Source: Strigamia acuminata (taxonomy: Eukaryota > Arthropoda > Chilopoda > Geophilomorpha > Linotaeniidae). Taken from it: a stretch of 64,000 nt of DNA. This document shows positions 11,309 to 19,931 of the stretch, piece after piece. Position numbers and translations under genes: made by a program. Under the pieces are notes generated by a model. That model made no database searches, was not told the origin of the DNA, and worked only from the letters and a program-made list of their open reading frames with translations. The stretch spans positions 22,871,060 to 22,935,059 of the forward strand of contig OX442314.1 of the NCBI GenBank assembly GCA_949358305.1. Direction: 5' to 3'. Numbering within the stretch: the first letter of the stretch is position 1; every line of letters begins with the position of its first letter.

Positions 11309-13097
11309 TTAATCTCGCGTCACATAATCGTCTAATGAGCTTAACTTAGGCACCTTTGATTTGGTAACTGGAAAAGAGGTTTCGTACTCAGACAAGCGCC
11401 TCTTACATGTAATCGTCAGGCAAAATCTAGCAACATAAAGGATTTCTCTTTACATACAAAAATGTTTAAAATATACCTTCGGCGATTGAATGTCTACACT
11501 GTCCATTCTTTGCACTAAAATAAAAAATAATAATAATTTCAACTCATTTTTAAAATAAAATACATATTAAGCACCTTTTCATTGCTACTTTTCCAAGTGG
11601 CATCACGTCTACCGTCTTCCCCCGAATATAACACCATGGTGTTGTATTCGAGTTTTGCCCAAAATCGCAAGTTTGCAAACATTGAGCAAAAATTCGAATA
11701 TAACACCACTTCAGCTATAACACCATGGTGTTATATTCGAATACACCCCCATGGTGTTATATTCGAATTTTTTATTGTTTTCGAATACACACCATGGTGT
11801 TATATTCGAATTTTTAGAAAAATATGAAAGACGTACAGTGTACGCTTCCAAAACGCAACTGAAACGTGCACGAAACGTGGATTTTACATATTTAACATAC
11901 AGCACCATGGTGTTATATTCGGGGGAAGACGGTAGTGATGGCGATCCAACATCCTGCAAACAACTGGCGCATTTTTTTATTTTCTCTCTTTCCTCTTTCA
12001 TTTTTTTCAACTGCTGTTCCAATCTAGTTGAGCGCGCCTTGTGGTCGTTAACATTATATTGTAATAATCTGATCTCTATTTTTAATTTTCCCGTGTCTGT
12101 TTTTAATTCTCTCTTTTCTGTTCCCGCACTTTCGATCTCCTTCGTTAGGTTTCGTGTTTCCTCGCCTGATTTAATCAGTTTCCTATTTTAAAAAAATTTA
12201 AATAAATAATTCAGAAATTTTTTATTTTAATTTAAATTAGAATTTGGTCAAAATACTCACCGTCTAATGGCCAAATGCCATCTCAGTACCTCTTCAACTT
12301 GTGGTTTTTCTCCACATTTCTCGATTACATCTTCAAACATTTTTAGTTGCATCCTCCATGAACATTTTCAAGCTAGAAATTCCAAATTATTACAACAAAT
12401 TCAATAAAATAAAAATTGATTCTCGATTTTTATAGTAAACTTAAAATATACTTCTGAAAACTCGCAAATTTCTTCTCTAATTCAGCCAACTCAGATTTCA
12501 TAAACGTATTATCAACGCTAAGTTCTGCATTTTTTTCTGCTCTCTTTCAAACACTTTACAAAAAAAATGAAGTTAAAATTATTATACAATATTTCAAAAA
12601 CACAACAAACTTTTTTATTATTTACTGAATCTTGTGCTCAAAATCGGCTTTACACTTCCAAAAGGCAGACTGAATGGTTTGCTTCTCCGTATCTACAGTA
12701 CTAAAATACAAAAAAAAAATTGAATCAAAAGTATTATGTTTAAAAAACACATCAAACTTTTTGATTATTTATCGAATCTTGTGCTCAAGATCGGTAAATT
12801 TCTTCCTTAATTCGTTTTTTTCTTTATTACTATGGTACCTGCCAAAGTAGCTTCACAACTGTCAACTTGGTTTTTCAATTGCGCATAGTTGAAAGTACCA
12901 CTGTCGTCTCGGTTTTCGTCCGTGTCGAAGTATAACTTTGGTATGTTGTTTTGACTTGTAACTTCGAGTCGACATTGAGGACATGTTTTGCTTTCATGCG
13001 CTAAGCAACTTGCATGAAAGGTGTGTCCGCAAAACGTTGCTGCTATATCCTGAATGAAATCAAGTAAGTCGGAACAGATAGAACAACGTGCGTTCAT
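11309..13097 (-). pseudogene. TRAIP copy A, inverted and disrupted
   Basis: The inverted copy spans the full TRAIP gene, from ATG 13095-13097 to a stop at 11309-11311. Damage relative to the intact copy: four residues around the conserved RING tryptophan are deleted (CLAHESKTCPQC in place of CLAQWLHQSKTCPQC); a small insertion frameshifts exon 1 near 12835; the exon 1 donor GT is changed to AT; exon 2 carries inserted intron-like sequence; part of exon 5 is lost; and a 321-bp MITE sits in exon 4. The C-terminal exon remains readable. This is a pseudogene. Confidence 0.82.
11612..11932. mobile_element. MITE with 30-bp terminal inverted repeats and TA duplication
   Basis: A 321-bp insertion in TRAIP pseudogene copy A. 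Its ends are inverted repeats beginning CCGTCTTCCCCCGAATATAA, identical for 30 bp, flanked by TA at 11610-11611 and 11933-11934. The intact TRAIP copy has the empty site: a single TA at 16867-16868 in otherwise matching sequence. The interior repeats a palindromic motif (AACACCATGGTGTT); CCATGG centres lie at 11634, 11723, 11749, 11792 and 11905. No coding capacity. TA duplication points to Tc1/mariner-type mobilisation. Confidence 0.88.
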
Positions 13098-13425
13098 ATT
13101 TCTAGCTTTAAAGAGATTCTTTTGCCGGAGTGACACGCAAATGAAAAGCAGTCCCATTTGCAGACGGTTTTTGTTCTCACTAGATTGACTAGTCCAAGAC
13201 CCATACCGTAACCCATGATTAATCACGGGATAGGAAACCTTCAAGAAATAATAAATGTTTTTGCAAAAAAAATAGAATTTAACTCATAATCGGAACAAAG
13301 AAAAGATATATTTGTATAAAGGTTTAGATAAATTCTTTCGTTTACATTTTTTTTAGAGTGTAGTTGACTCGTCTCGCCCGAGGTGTCGCAGCAGTGCTGT
13401 ACAGAATATAGTTTAAAGCGCAAAT
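13098..13425 (-). repeat. Copy (b) of the TRAIP 5'-flank repeat, inverted
   Basis: This is the reverse complement of the TRAIP upstream region and continues directly into the inverted TRAIP copy A. It includes the CTCGGGCGAGACGAGTCAAC block and the cluster near GGTATGGGTCTTGGAC seen before the intact gene. Confidence 0.7.
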
Positions 13426-13457
13426 TTTTAAAACGAATTTTTTATTGGAATTTATAA

Positions 13458-13694
13458 ATACAATTTCAAACCACGTGGACGGAGATTGCGAAGAGACCGG
13501 AAGAAGAGACGAATGATGAATTTGACGATGTAGTAGAAGACGGTGATAAAGTAACTGACGAAGAATTTGTCGAACTAGACGCAGAGTTTGACGAAAGTCA
13601 CAAAGACGATCGAATTGAAGTAAAACTTAATGAAGTAAATGACGATGATGATGAAGTAAATAACGATAGATTTGACGGATTGGATGATAAATGA
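13458..13694 (+). other. Acidic open-frame fragment inside the TRAIP array
   Basis: Unique sequence trapped between oppositely oriented TRAIP flank copies. One frame is open for 78 codons, from just after TAA 13455-13457 to TGA 13692-13694, and is strongly acidic (for example NDEFDDVVEDGDKVTDEEF). It has no ATG at its start and its left end coincides with the repeat boundary, so it looks like a captured exon or transposase N-terminal fragment. I do not recognise it. Confidence 0.45.
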
Positions 13695-13721
13695 GACGAC
13701 TAAAAAACGAAGCGAATGCCA

Positions 13722-13960
13722 AACCAGCAGTGCTGCGACACCTCGGGAGAGACGAGTCAACTACACTCTAAAAAAAATGTAAACGAAAGAATTCATCTAA
13801 ACCTTTAGATAAATAAATCTTTTCTTTGTTCCAATTATGGGTAAAAATCTATTTTTTTGCAAAAATACAAAACCGTTTGTAAATGGCGCTGCTTTTCAGA
13901 TGTGTTTAATGATTTCTTCGATAGTTACTCCGAGAAAGGAATCTCTTTAAAGCTATAAAG
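13722..13960 (+). repeat. Copy (c) of the TRAIP 5'-flank repeat
   Basis: Direct-orientation copy beginning CAGTGCTGCGACACCTCGGG and running into TRAIP copy C. It is shorter in the middle than the copy before intact TRAIP. Confidence 0.7.
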
Positions 13961-14284
13961 ATGAACGCACATTGTTCTATATTTGATTTTATTCAGGATA
14001 TAGCAGCAACGTTTTGCGGACATATATTTCATGTAACTTGCTTAGCGCAGTGGTTGCATCAAAGCAAAACATGTCCACAATGTCGACTCAAAGTTACCAG
14101 TCAAAACACCCTAAAAAAGTTATACCACCACACGGACGAAAAACGAGACGACGACAATGGAACTTTCAACTATGTGCAATTAATAAACCAAGTTGACAGT
14201 TGCAAAGCTAGTTTGGCAAGTAGTAATAAAGAAAAAGTCGAATTGATGAAGAAAATTATCGAATTTGAGCACAAGATTCGATAA
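13961..14284 (+). pseudogene. TRAIP copy C: exon 1 only
   Basis: Exon 1 of TRAIP starting at ATG 13961, 107 residues before a stop. A five-residue deletion (CSIFDFIQD in place of CSICSDLFDFIQD) removes the second zinc-binding cysteine of the RING. The exon 1 donor is mutated from GT to AT (AAGATTCGATAAATAATC). It is followed only by the start of intron 1, then by the centre of a large inverted repeat. It cannot make TRAIP. Confidence 0.8.
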
Positions 14285-14629
14285 ATAATCAAAACGTTTG
14301 TTGTGTTTTTTTAACGCAGTGGCTACGTCACGTTGTAATAAGAACACCGTGACGTAGCCACTGCGTTAAAAAAACACAACAAACTTTTTGATTATTTACC
14401 GAATCTTGTGCTCAAATTCGATAATTTTCTTCATCAATTCGACTTTTTCTTTATTACTACTTGCCAAACTAGCTTTGCAATTTTCAACTTGGTTTAATAA
14501 CTGCGCATTGTTGACAGTTCCACTGTCGTCGTCTCGGTTTTCGTCCGCGTCTTATGTATGATCTTTTGACTGGTAACTTCGAGTCGACATTGAGGACATG
14601 TTTTGCTTTGATGCAACCACTGCGCTAAG
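14041..14629. repeat. Long hairpin: TRAIP exon 1 inverted repeat with 15-nt loop
   Basis: The left arm 14041-14332 and right arm 14348-14629 are reverse complements over about 285 bp, separated by only 15 nt (14333-14347). The innermost 37 bp either side are perfectly complementary and contain a segment (AACGCAGTGGCTACGTCACG) not seen in the other TRAIP copies; the outer parts differ by scattered substitutions. The arms carry the coding sequence for TRAIP residues from the middle of the RING to the end of exon 1. A transcript across this would fold into a long duplex. Confidence 0.88.
14348..14629 (-). pseudogene. TRAIP copy D: inverted exon 1 fragment
   Basis: This is the right arm of the hairpin, sense to TRAIP on the minus strand. 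It starts abruptly inside the RING (matching CLAQWLHQSKTCPQC) where it abuts retrotransposon gag sequence at 14630. It has a short deletion in the FDTDE region but keeps the GT donor at the exon 1 end. Confidence 0.75.
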
Positions 14630-14998
14630 GTTTCAATCCATTTCCACGTTTTTCGTGCACAACATGGTAATTGTGATCGTTCAACTTCTCGACTTTCGTA
14701 TGATCGGCCATTCTTTCGATCTATCGAGATTTAGTTACATGAAAACGCGATATTACGATTTACAATTAGTTAGCGCAATGGAAGCGTGCTGGGCCCATAA
14801 CCTGTTATGTTACTACTAAAAGTACGAATGTGTTGTGCAAGGAACGACTTGAATCAAGAACTGATTTTATTTAGATACAAAGGGGGGTTATATACCCCTA
14901 TACGCCGTTGCGCCCTATGGACGTTTTCGATGCATCACTCGTAACGTACGGTGGATGTTTGTTTCACGAAACTGGTGGGAATGGTTGATAATCCAGCA
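14630..14998 (-). mobile_element. 5' end of a Ty1/copia-like LTR retrotransposon (LTR, PBS, start of gag)
   Basis: Read on the minus strand. The LTR is about 14998-14803; it ends AACATAACA, contains a TATA-like GTATATAACC and an AATAAA, and its exact 5' end is uncertain. Bases 14802-14770 form a primer-binding site beginning GGTTATGGGCCCAGCACG, complementary over about 33 nt to the 5' half of initiator tRNA-Met; copia-type elements prime from an internal cut of that tRNA. An ATG at 14709-14711 opens a frame MADHTKVEKLNDHNYHV, resembling the KLN-x-x-NY start of copia gag. The element is cut off at 14630, fused to the TRAIP fragment. No reverse transcriptase or second LTR is present. Confidence 0.68.
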
Positions 14999-15000
14999 AG

Positions 15001-15300
15001 AGGTTTATTTAAAATCAAATCCAAACTATAATTTTTGAAAGCTTAAATGTAAAATTTCGTAAATTTTTAAAGTTGTATTTGTAAATTCCAATAAAAAATT
15101 CGTTTTAAAAATTCGCGCTTTAAACTATATTCTGTACAGCACTGTTGCGACGCCTCGGGAGAGACGAGTCAACTACACTCTAAAAAAAATGTAAACGAAA
15201 GAATTTATCTAAACCTTTAGACAAATAAATCTGTTCTTTGTTCCGATTATGGGTTAAATTTTTTTTTTTTTTAAATAATACGCAGTAATTTAATTTAATT
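15001..15300 (+). repeat. Copy (d) of the TRAIP 5'-flank repeat, without a gene
   Basis: It begins AGGTTTATTTAAAATC, matching 10126 and 15348, includes the CGCCTCGGGAGAGACGAG block, and degrades into an (ATTTA)n-type tract at about 15285-15310. No TRAIP exon follows before the next flank copy. Confidence 0.65.
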
Positions 15301-15329
15301 TAATTTAATTACGATTTTACAACACCAAT

Positions 15330-15811
15330 TATTGTTTATTTGTTCAGAGGTTTATACATATAAAATCACCGATTTACATCCAAACTTTAATTTTTGAAAA
15401 TCTAAAAGTAAAATTCCGTAATTTTTAAAATTGTATTTGTGAATTCTTTTAAAAAATTCGCGCTTTAAACTATATACCTGTACTGCGCAGCACTGCTGCG
15501 ACCCCTCGGGAGAGACGAGTCAACTACACTCTAAAAGAAATGTGAACAAAAGAATTTATTTAAATCTTTAGATGAATAAATCTTTTCTTTGTTCCCATTC
15601 TGGGTCAAATTCTATTTTTTTGCAAAAACATTTATTATTTCTCGAAGGTTTAGGCTTCCTATCCCGTGATGAATTATGGGTTACGGTATGGGTCTTGGAC
15701 TAGTCAATCGAGTGAGAACAAATCCGTTTGAAAATGGCGCTGCTTTTTAGATGTGTTTAATGATTTCTTCGATAGTTAGTCCGGGCAAGGAATCTCTTTA
15801 AAGCTAGAAAG
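15330..15811 (+). promoter_or_regulatory. TRAIP: Copy (e) of the flank repeat: 5' region of intact TRAIP
   Basis: Direct copy of the repeat immediately upstream of the intact TRAIP ATG at 15812, so it should contain the working promoter and 5' UTR. Because four other copies share this sequence, the damaged loci may carry promoter activity too. Confidence 0.5.
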
Positions 15812-17321
15812 ATGAACGCACGTTGTTCTATATGTTCGGACTTATTTGATTTCATTCAGGATATAGCAGCAACGTTTTGTGGACATATATTTCATGCAAC
15901 TTGCTTAGCGCAGTGGTTGCATCAAAGCAAAACATGTCCTCAATGTCGACTTAAAGTTACCAGTCAAAAGATCATACAAAAGTTATACTTCGACACGGAC
16001 GAAAAACAAGACGACGACACAGGAACTGTCAACAATGCGCAATTACTAAACCAAGTTGAAAGTTGCAAAGCTAGTTTGGCAGCTAATAATAAAGAAAAAG
16101 TCGAATTGATGAAGAAAATTACCGATTTTGAGGACAAGATTCGGTAAATAATCAAAAAGTTTGTTGTGTTTTTCAAATGTAATAATTTTAATTTCATTTT
16201 TTTGTATTTTAGGGTTCTAGATTCGGAGAAGCAAAGCATCCAGTCTGCCTTTTGGGAGTGTAAAGACAACTGTAAAGTGTTTAAAAGAGAGCTGAAAAAT
16301 ATGCAGACACTTCGCGTTGATAATACGTCTATGAAATCTGAGTTGACTGAAATGAAGAAGAAATTTATGAGTTTCCAAAAGTATATTTTTAGTTTAATAT
16401 AAAAATCTAGAATCAATTTTTATTTTATTGAATTTGTTGAAATAATTTGGAATTTCTAGCTTGAAAATGATAATGGAAAATGCAACTAAAGATGTCGAAG
16501 ATGTAATCGAGAAATGTCGAGAAAAACCACAAGTTGAAGAGGTTCTGAAATGGCATTCGGTCGTTAGACGGTTAGTATTGTGATCAATTCTAATTTAAAT
16601 TTAAAAAAATATTAAAATAAAAAATCTCTAAATTATTTATTAAAATTTTTTTTTCAAAAGGGAACTGATTAAATCAGACGAAGAAAGACGAAAATTAAAA
16701 CAGGAGATTGAAATGGCGCAAAAAGAGAACAGAAAATTACAACAAAATGTCATTGAACACAAAGCGCGCTCAACTGGATTGGAACAGGAGTTGAAATTTA
16801 TGGAAGAGGAAAGAGAAAATATAAAAAAATGCGCCAGTTGTTTGCGAGATGTTGGATCGCCATCACTAGACCCGATGCCACTTGGAAAACTAGCGATGAA
16901 AAGGTGCTTAATATTTATTTTATTTTTAAAATGAGTTGAAATTATATATTTTATTTATTTTAGTCCAAAGAATGGACAGCGGAGACATTCAAACACCGAA
17001 GATTGGATTGCACTGTCACCTGAGGTATATTTTAAACATTTTTGTGTATAAAGAGAAATTATATATATTTTATGTTTTTAGATTTTGCCTGACAAATCGA
17101 CAAATGTGGTTACTAAACGCAATAATCGTGTTGTGCGAACTGGTATATCGATTACATCTAAGAGACATTTGTCAGATTCATCTATGCCGATGAGGCTGAA
17201 GTCTAGTAATTTTCATTTTAATGGGTTAGGTGGTTGTTCTAAGTACGAAACCCCTTTTCCAGTTTCAAAATCAAAGGTGCCTAAGTTAAGTTCGTTAGAC
17301 GATTATGTGACGCTAGAATAA
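15812..17321 (+). CDS. TRAIP: E3 ubiquitin ligase TRAIP (intact copy)
   Basis: Six exons: 15812-16143, 16213-16380, 16460-16570, 16661-16903, 16964-17024 and 17082-17321. All have GT-AG junctions and join in phase to 384 residues (human TRAIP is 469). Residues 5-45 form a RING-H2 with ligands C5, C8, C23, H25, H28, C31, C42 and C45, and a CPQC signature. A long coiled coil rich in Glu and Lys follows (about 60-270). The C-terminus carries the NGLGGCSKY motif, aligning with the conserved DGLGGRTKF of vertebrate TRAIP. TRAIP is a nuclear ligase that ubiquitinates the CMG helicase at stalled or converging replication forks and at mitotic entry (family knowledge). This is the only copy in the array with an intact RING, frame and splice sites. 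GULO starts 213 bp downstream on the same strand. Confidence 0.92.
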
Positions 17322-17533
17322 TATTTTTTTATTTTGTATTACGATCTATTTTTTTCTCATTCTATATTATTATTATTATTTGTACAATCGATATTAAAAA
17401 TGACTTCTTTTTTTTTCAAAGTTGAAATATTTGAAATGATTTTAATCAAAAAACTTTGAACTTTGAAATTTAAATCACGAGTTTGATAATAAATAAATAA
17501 AAAAATAAAAATAAAAATCATTAAAAATTTAAA

Positions 17534-19564
17534 ATGGCTAATAAAGTGGGTCACTGCTTTTCCCCTACGTCTTTAGACGATTTGAAACGGGTAACTATAA
17601 TATATCAATTTTCTACAAATTATTTATTAATTATAAAAATGAAAATAAAATCCAAGATAGTTCAATTAGCCAAGAAAAGGAAGAAGTGTATCAGCATTAC
17701 AGCGAAGAAAAAAGCAGCTACAAATGAAAAATCAACACAGTTTGTCGTCAACATGGAACATTTCAATAGAATTGTCGAGGTGAGAACTATAACACGAGCA
17801 AATGTGACGATTTCAACTTTTTACAACACATGTTTCAGATTAATTTGACGGAAAATTGGATAGTAGTCGAAGCCAGTGCCCAAATAAGTGCAATTAAAGC
17901 CTATTTGGAGAAAGTGGGACTAGCGCTGTGCATGTAATAATAATAATAACAATATATTATGGATAAATGATTTAATTGTGCTCGATTTTTTAGGCCGGGT
18001 CTTCCTCATGACAAAGCTGTAGCAGCCGCTTTCAGTTCAGGATGTCATTCATCAAATATGAATCAATCACTTATGTCATCGTTCGTAAGTCAAGTGTTTT
18101 CAAATTTAAACTTTAAATAAATATTTATTTGATGATATGATACAATTTACAGGTTTCAAGCATCGATATTCTCACTTCAGATAGTAAAATTGTTACTTTA
18201 ACACCCGAAGATAAAGAATTCCGAGCAACGGCTTGTGGCTTAGGCGCGTGTGGAATTATTTTACTAATCACGTTGAAATGCGAACCTGCTTATCAATTGA
18301 GAACAACTCAGTTTGGTTGTTCCTTTAATAAAGTAAGTTTTATAATAGATAATACTAGCTTTAATGCCAGGCGTCGCCCGAAAATTTTATTATTGCGTTT
18401 AATAATTTTAATGAAAAACTAAAAAAATGAATATGCTTGGAAGAAAGAGCAGGCTGGAGTTGGCATCACATTCACATTTGCCGTAATTAGAAATAGAAGA
18501 AATTCCAAATTTTTTATACCACAGATTTTAATTAATTAATTTTATTTTATAAATAATGTTATTTCACCATTTTTTTATATTTTTCTTTTAGTTATTAGGA
18601 AATTTGCCTTTTAATCTGAAACGATACACAAATTTGAGCATTTCTTGGTGGCCTCACACCAATAATGCAGTTGTGTCTAACACGGAGAAAATGTTTGGAG
18701 CACCACGAACATATAAAGTGTGTATAGAAAAAAAATTAGAATATTAAAATAAATTTTTTTTATTTAGGAAAAACCACATTTCTTCATGAATTTAAAACAC
18801 CGGACTGTTGATATTGTTTCAATTCATATCATTAATGTTTTATATTGGTTTTGGTAACTTTTTAACTTTATTCGAATTTTATTTTATTTAGTGTTTATTT
18901 TTAATAATTTCAGTTTGGTTTCCCCATTTTTTATACCATTGGTCCATTACCTAAGTTTCTGGTTGCTTTTTATTTGGCAAAAAGTTGAATATTGTTCACC
19001 TAATCAAGAAATATCGCAAATAAAATCGTTAAATCGCGCACCAAAAACTTGCAAATGGTTTATTCCAATGTAAATATATTTCACGTTTTAAGTTGCATAC
19101 GCAAAAATAATTACATTTTCCTATTCTTTTTCAATTTTAGACAAAAAACAGTTCTAGCATTAAAACTAATTGAAAAATGGTGCGATTCGAGTTGCCATTA
19201 CCTCAACTATCCAATGCACATCCAGTTTATTAAAAAGGATAGTGTTTACTTGAGTCCTGCAAATGAATTTGATGTTTGTTGTATATGTATGACCATCAGT
19301 CAGCCATATGGGTTTTATTTTCCCTACGAAAAAGCTTTTTCGGAGTTTGGTGAACTGATGAAAGACATAGGAGGACGGCCGCAATTACATCGAGTAAGTA
19401 AATAAAATATCAACTGCTTCTTTAAAAAATTAATTTACACTCAAATTTAGAATTTGAATGCTAAAAATGAAGATTTAGACGCAATGTTCCCACATTACGA
19501 AGAATGGTTTACGTTACGTAACGAATTAGATCCTAATAATATATTTGTTAACTGCTTGGAATGA
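17534..19564 (+). CDS. GULO/ALO-family FAD-linked oxidoreductase, divergent
   Basis: Ten exons: 17534-17590, 17657-17779, 17839-17933, 17994-18084, 18153-18332, 18592-18717, 18768-18853, 18914-19069, 19141-19393 and 19451-19564, joining to 426 residues (rat L-gulonolactone oxidase has 440). Family matches run end to end: PTSLDDL at the start; WIVVEASAQISAIKAYLEK; FSSGCHSSN aligning with the SSGTHG motif; CGLGACGIILLITLKCEP; and the ending FTLRNELDPNNIFVN. These enzymes oxidise aldonolactones to ascorbate or its analogues. The FAD-binding GGGHS segment is replaced by a Lys/Ala-rich stretch (ITAKKKAATNE), and the C-terminal HWxK motif reads QLHR, so catalysis is doubtful. Intron 1 (66 nt) is a multiple of three, stop-free and lacks a pyrimidine tract, so it might be retained. 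An oxidase of changed specificity is the alternative. Confidence 0.82.
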
Positions 19565-19931
19565 TCTAAACAATTTAAATAAGAAATAATTGATTCAAGG
19601 AGCCCAGTGCTATTAAATTTGTGTCAAGTCGAACACTTGGGAGTTGCACTACCTATAGCCAGGTGCAATTCCACTGACGGGCTGGTGTTCAAACCAGCTC
19701 TCCTTGTGCCTTCGTAACCGGCGCGTCTTTCAAACCCGTTTAATTAAGTTCTAAAAAGCTGGTTCATGACAAATTTGCAAATGTTTTATTCCGATGTAAA
19801 AATTTTACATTTAAGTTGCATATGCAAAAATTATTACATTTTCCTTTTATTTTTCAATTCTAGACAATTTAAATAAAAAATAATTGATTCAATTACCCAT
19901 AAATATTTATAAAAACATATCTTTTGCATAT
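19565..19931. other. GULO 3' flank with intron fragment duplication
   Basis: This lies between the convergent 3' ends of GULO and CLN3. Bases 19610-19745 are an unusual GC-richer block with short hairpins (GCTGGTGTTCAAACCAGC) of unknown nature. Bases 19770-19897 repeat GULO intron 8 (compare 19052-19140) joined to a second copy of the GULO 3' UTR, a local tandem rearrangement. Confidence 0.6.

Noticed and set aside
11582-12191. Overlapping plus and minus frames in the inverted TRAIP copy
   Set aside because: They arise from the palindromic MITE and antisense of the TRAIP pseudogene; no start or splice logic of their own.
14770-14802. tRNA-iMet gene or pseudogene
   Set aside because: Only the D-arm to anticodon-loop half is present, with no acceptor or T arm. 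Its position next to an LTR-like sequence and a copia-type gag start fits a primer-binding site better.
19610-19745. Possible structured RNA or tRNA-like element
   Set aside because: Short hairpins are visible but no tRNA cloverleaf, snRNA or ribozyme core could be assembled by eye.
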